Positions 63,901-64,000 of a DNA stretch of 64,000 bases are shown here, in pieces. The notes under the pieces are model-generated. The model did not search any database. It was not told the origin of the DNA and saw only the letters and a list, made by a program, of their open reading frames with translations. The stretch comes from Fasciolopsis buskii. Lineage: Eukaryota > Platyhelminthes > Trematoda > Plagiorchiida > Fasciolidae. Numbering within the stretch: the first letter of the stretch is position 1; each line of letters opens with the position of its first letter. Both the position numbers and the translations under genes were made by a program. Location of the stretch: positions 44,600 through 108,599 of the forward strand of contig LUCM01011224.1 of the NCBI GenBank assembly GCA_008360955.1, in the 5' to 3' direction.

Positions 63901-64000
63901 GAGAAACTCTTTGCGACGCATATGACTGAATCGGATGATTCATTAATATATTTCTAGTTTTTTAGAATTTATTTTACATCTCAACAGCAGGATGGGAATT
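48970..64000. other. No supported gene downstream of the surface-protein gene
   Basis: AT-rich DNA with scattered open segments. The more protein-like ones are + 50556-50822 (Lys-rich), + 51633-51815, + 53476-53685, minus 60103-59906, minus 61809-61585 and minus 62610-62353. Each lacks a decisive start, splice pair or recognisable domain. A 59-nt segment at 62465-62523 has a good acceptor and a GTGAGT donor but is open in all three frames. Confidence 0.35.

Overview
This looks like metazoan nuclear DNA. It is AT-rich (roughly 60% AT by eye), has no long open frames and no operon-like packing, and its best coding signals are short exons with GT-AG borders separated by introns of about 0.1 to 6.5 kb. 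It carries a tRNA-derived SINE, a Penelope-like insertion footprint and a short assembly gap of Ns. A parasitic flatworm (tapeworm or fluke) would fit the gene family suspected below, the SINE and the small scattered exons, but nothing in the window proves the phylum.

The one gene I can reconstruct with confidence lies on the + strand between 36858 and 48770. Four exons (36858-37054, 43575-43741, 47082-47268, 48392-48770) have consensus donors and acceptors, compatible phases and a joined length of 930 nt. They encode a 309-residue secreted protein: a signal peptide, two six-cysteine modules each split over two exons at the same place and phase, a basic Ser/Pro-rich stretch, and a short hydrophobic C-terminal tail of GPI-anchor type. 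No single exon stands out as a gene. The case comes from the joined reading frame and the repeated cysteine pattern. Its architecture resembles secreted, GPI-anchored, cysteine-rich surface glycoproteins such as the tapeworm GP50 antigens, but that family assignment is only a hypothesis.

Intron 1 of this gene (37055-43574) contains a 13-base N gap flanked by two near-identical copies of about 0.48 kb. The right copy carries a 220-bp insertion with a 13-bp target-site duplication and a 138-bp near-perfect palindrome with Penelope-like sequence signatures. This is best read as two haplotypes laid side by side, differing by a mobile-element insertion.

Elsewhere: 1-208 is repeated almost exactly at 8636-8843; tRNA-derived SINE copies lie at about 2728-2875 and 21061-21206 (minus strand); retroelement-like debris lies around 16320-16880, 18800-19335 and 33130-33640. 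Several candidate exons have good splice borders and protein-like composition but no recognisable family (2087-2241, 3081-3132, 3528-3629, 4594-4795, 9284-9505, 11316-11506, 12637-12703, 24485-24838). These are low to moderate confidence, because open segments of 50 to 70 codons are common by chance in 64 kb. The remainder reads as intronic or intergenic DNA.
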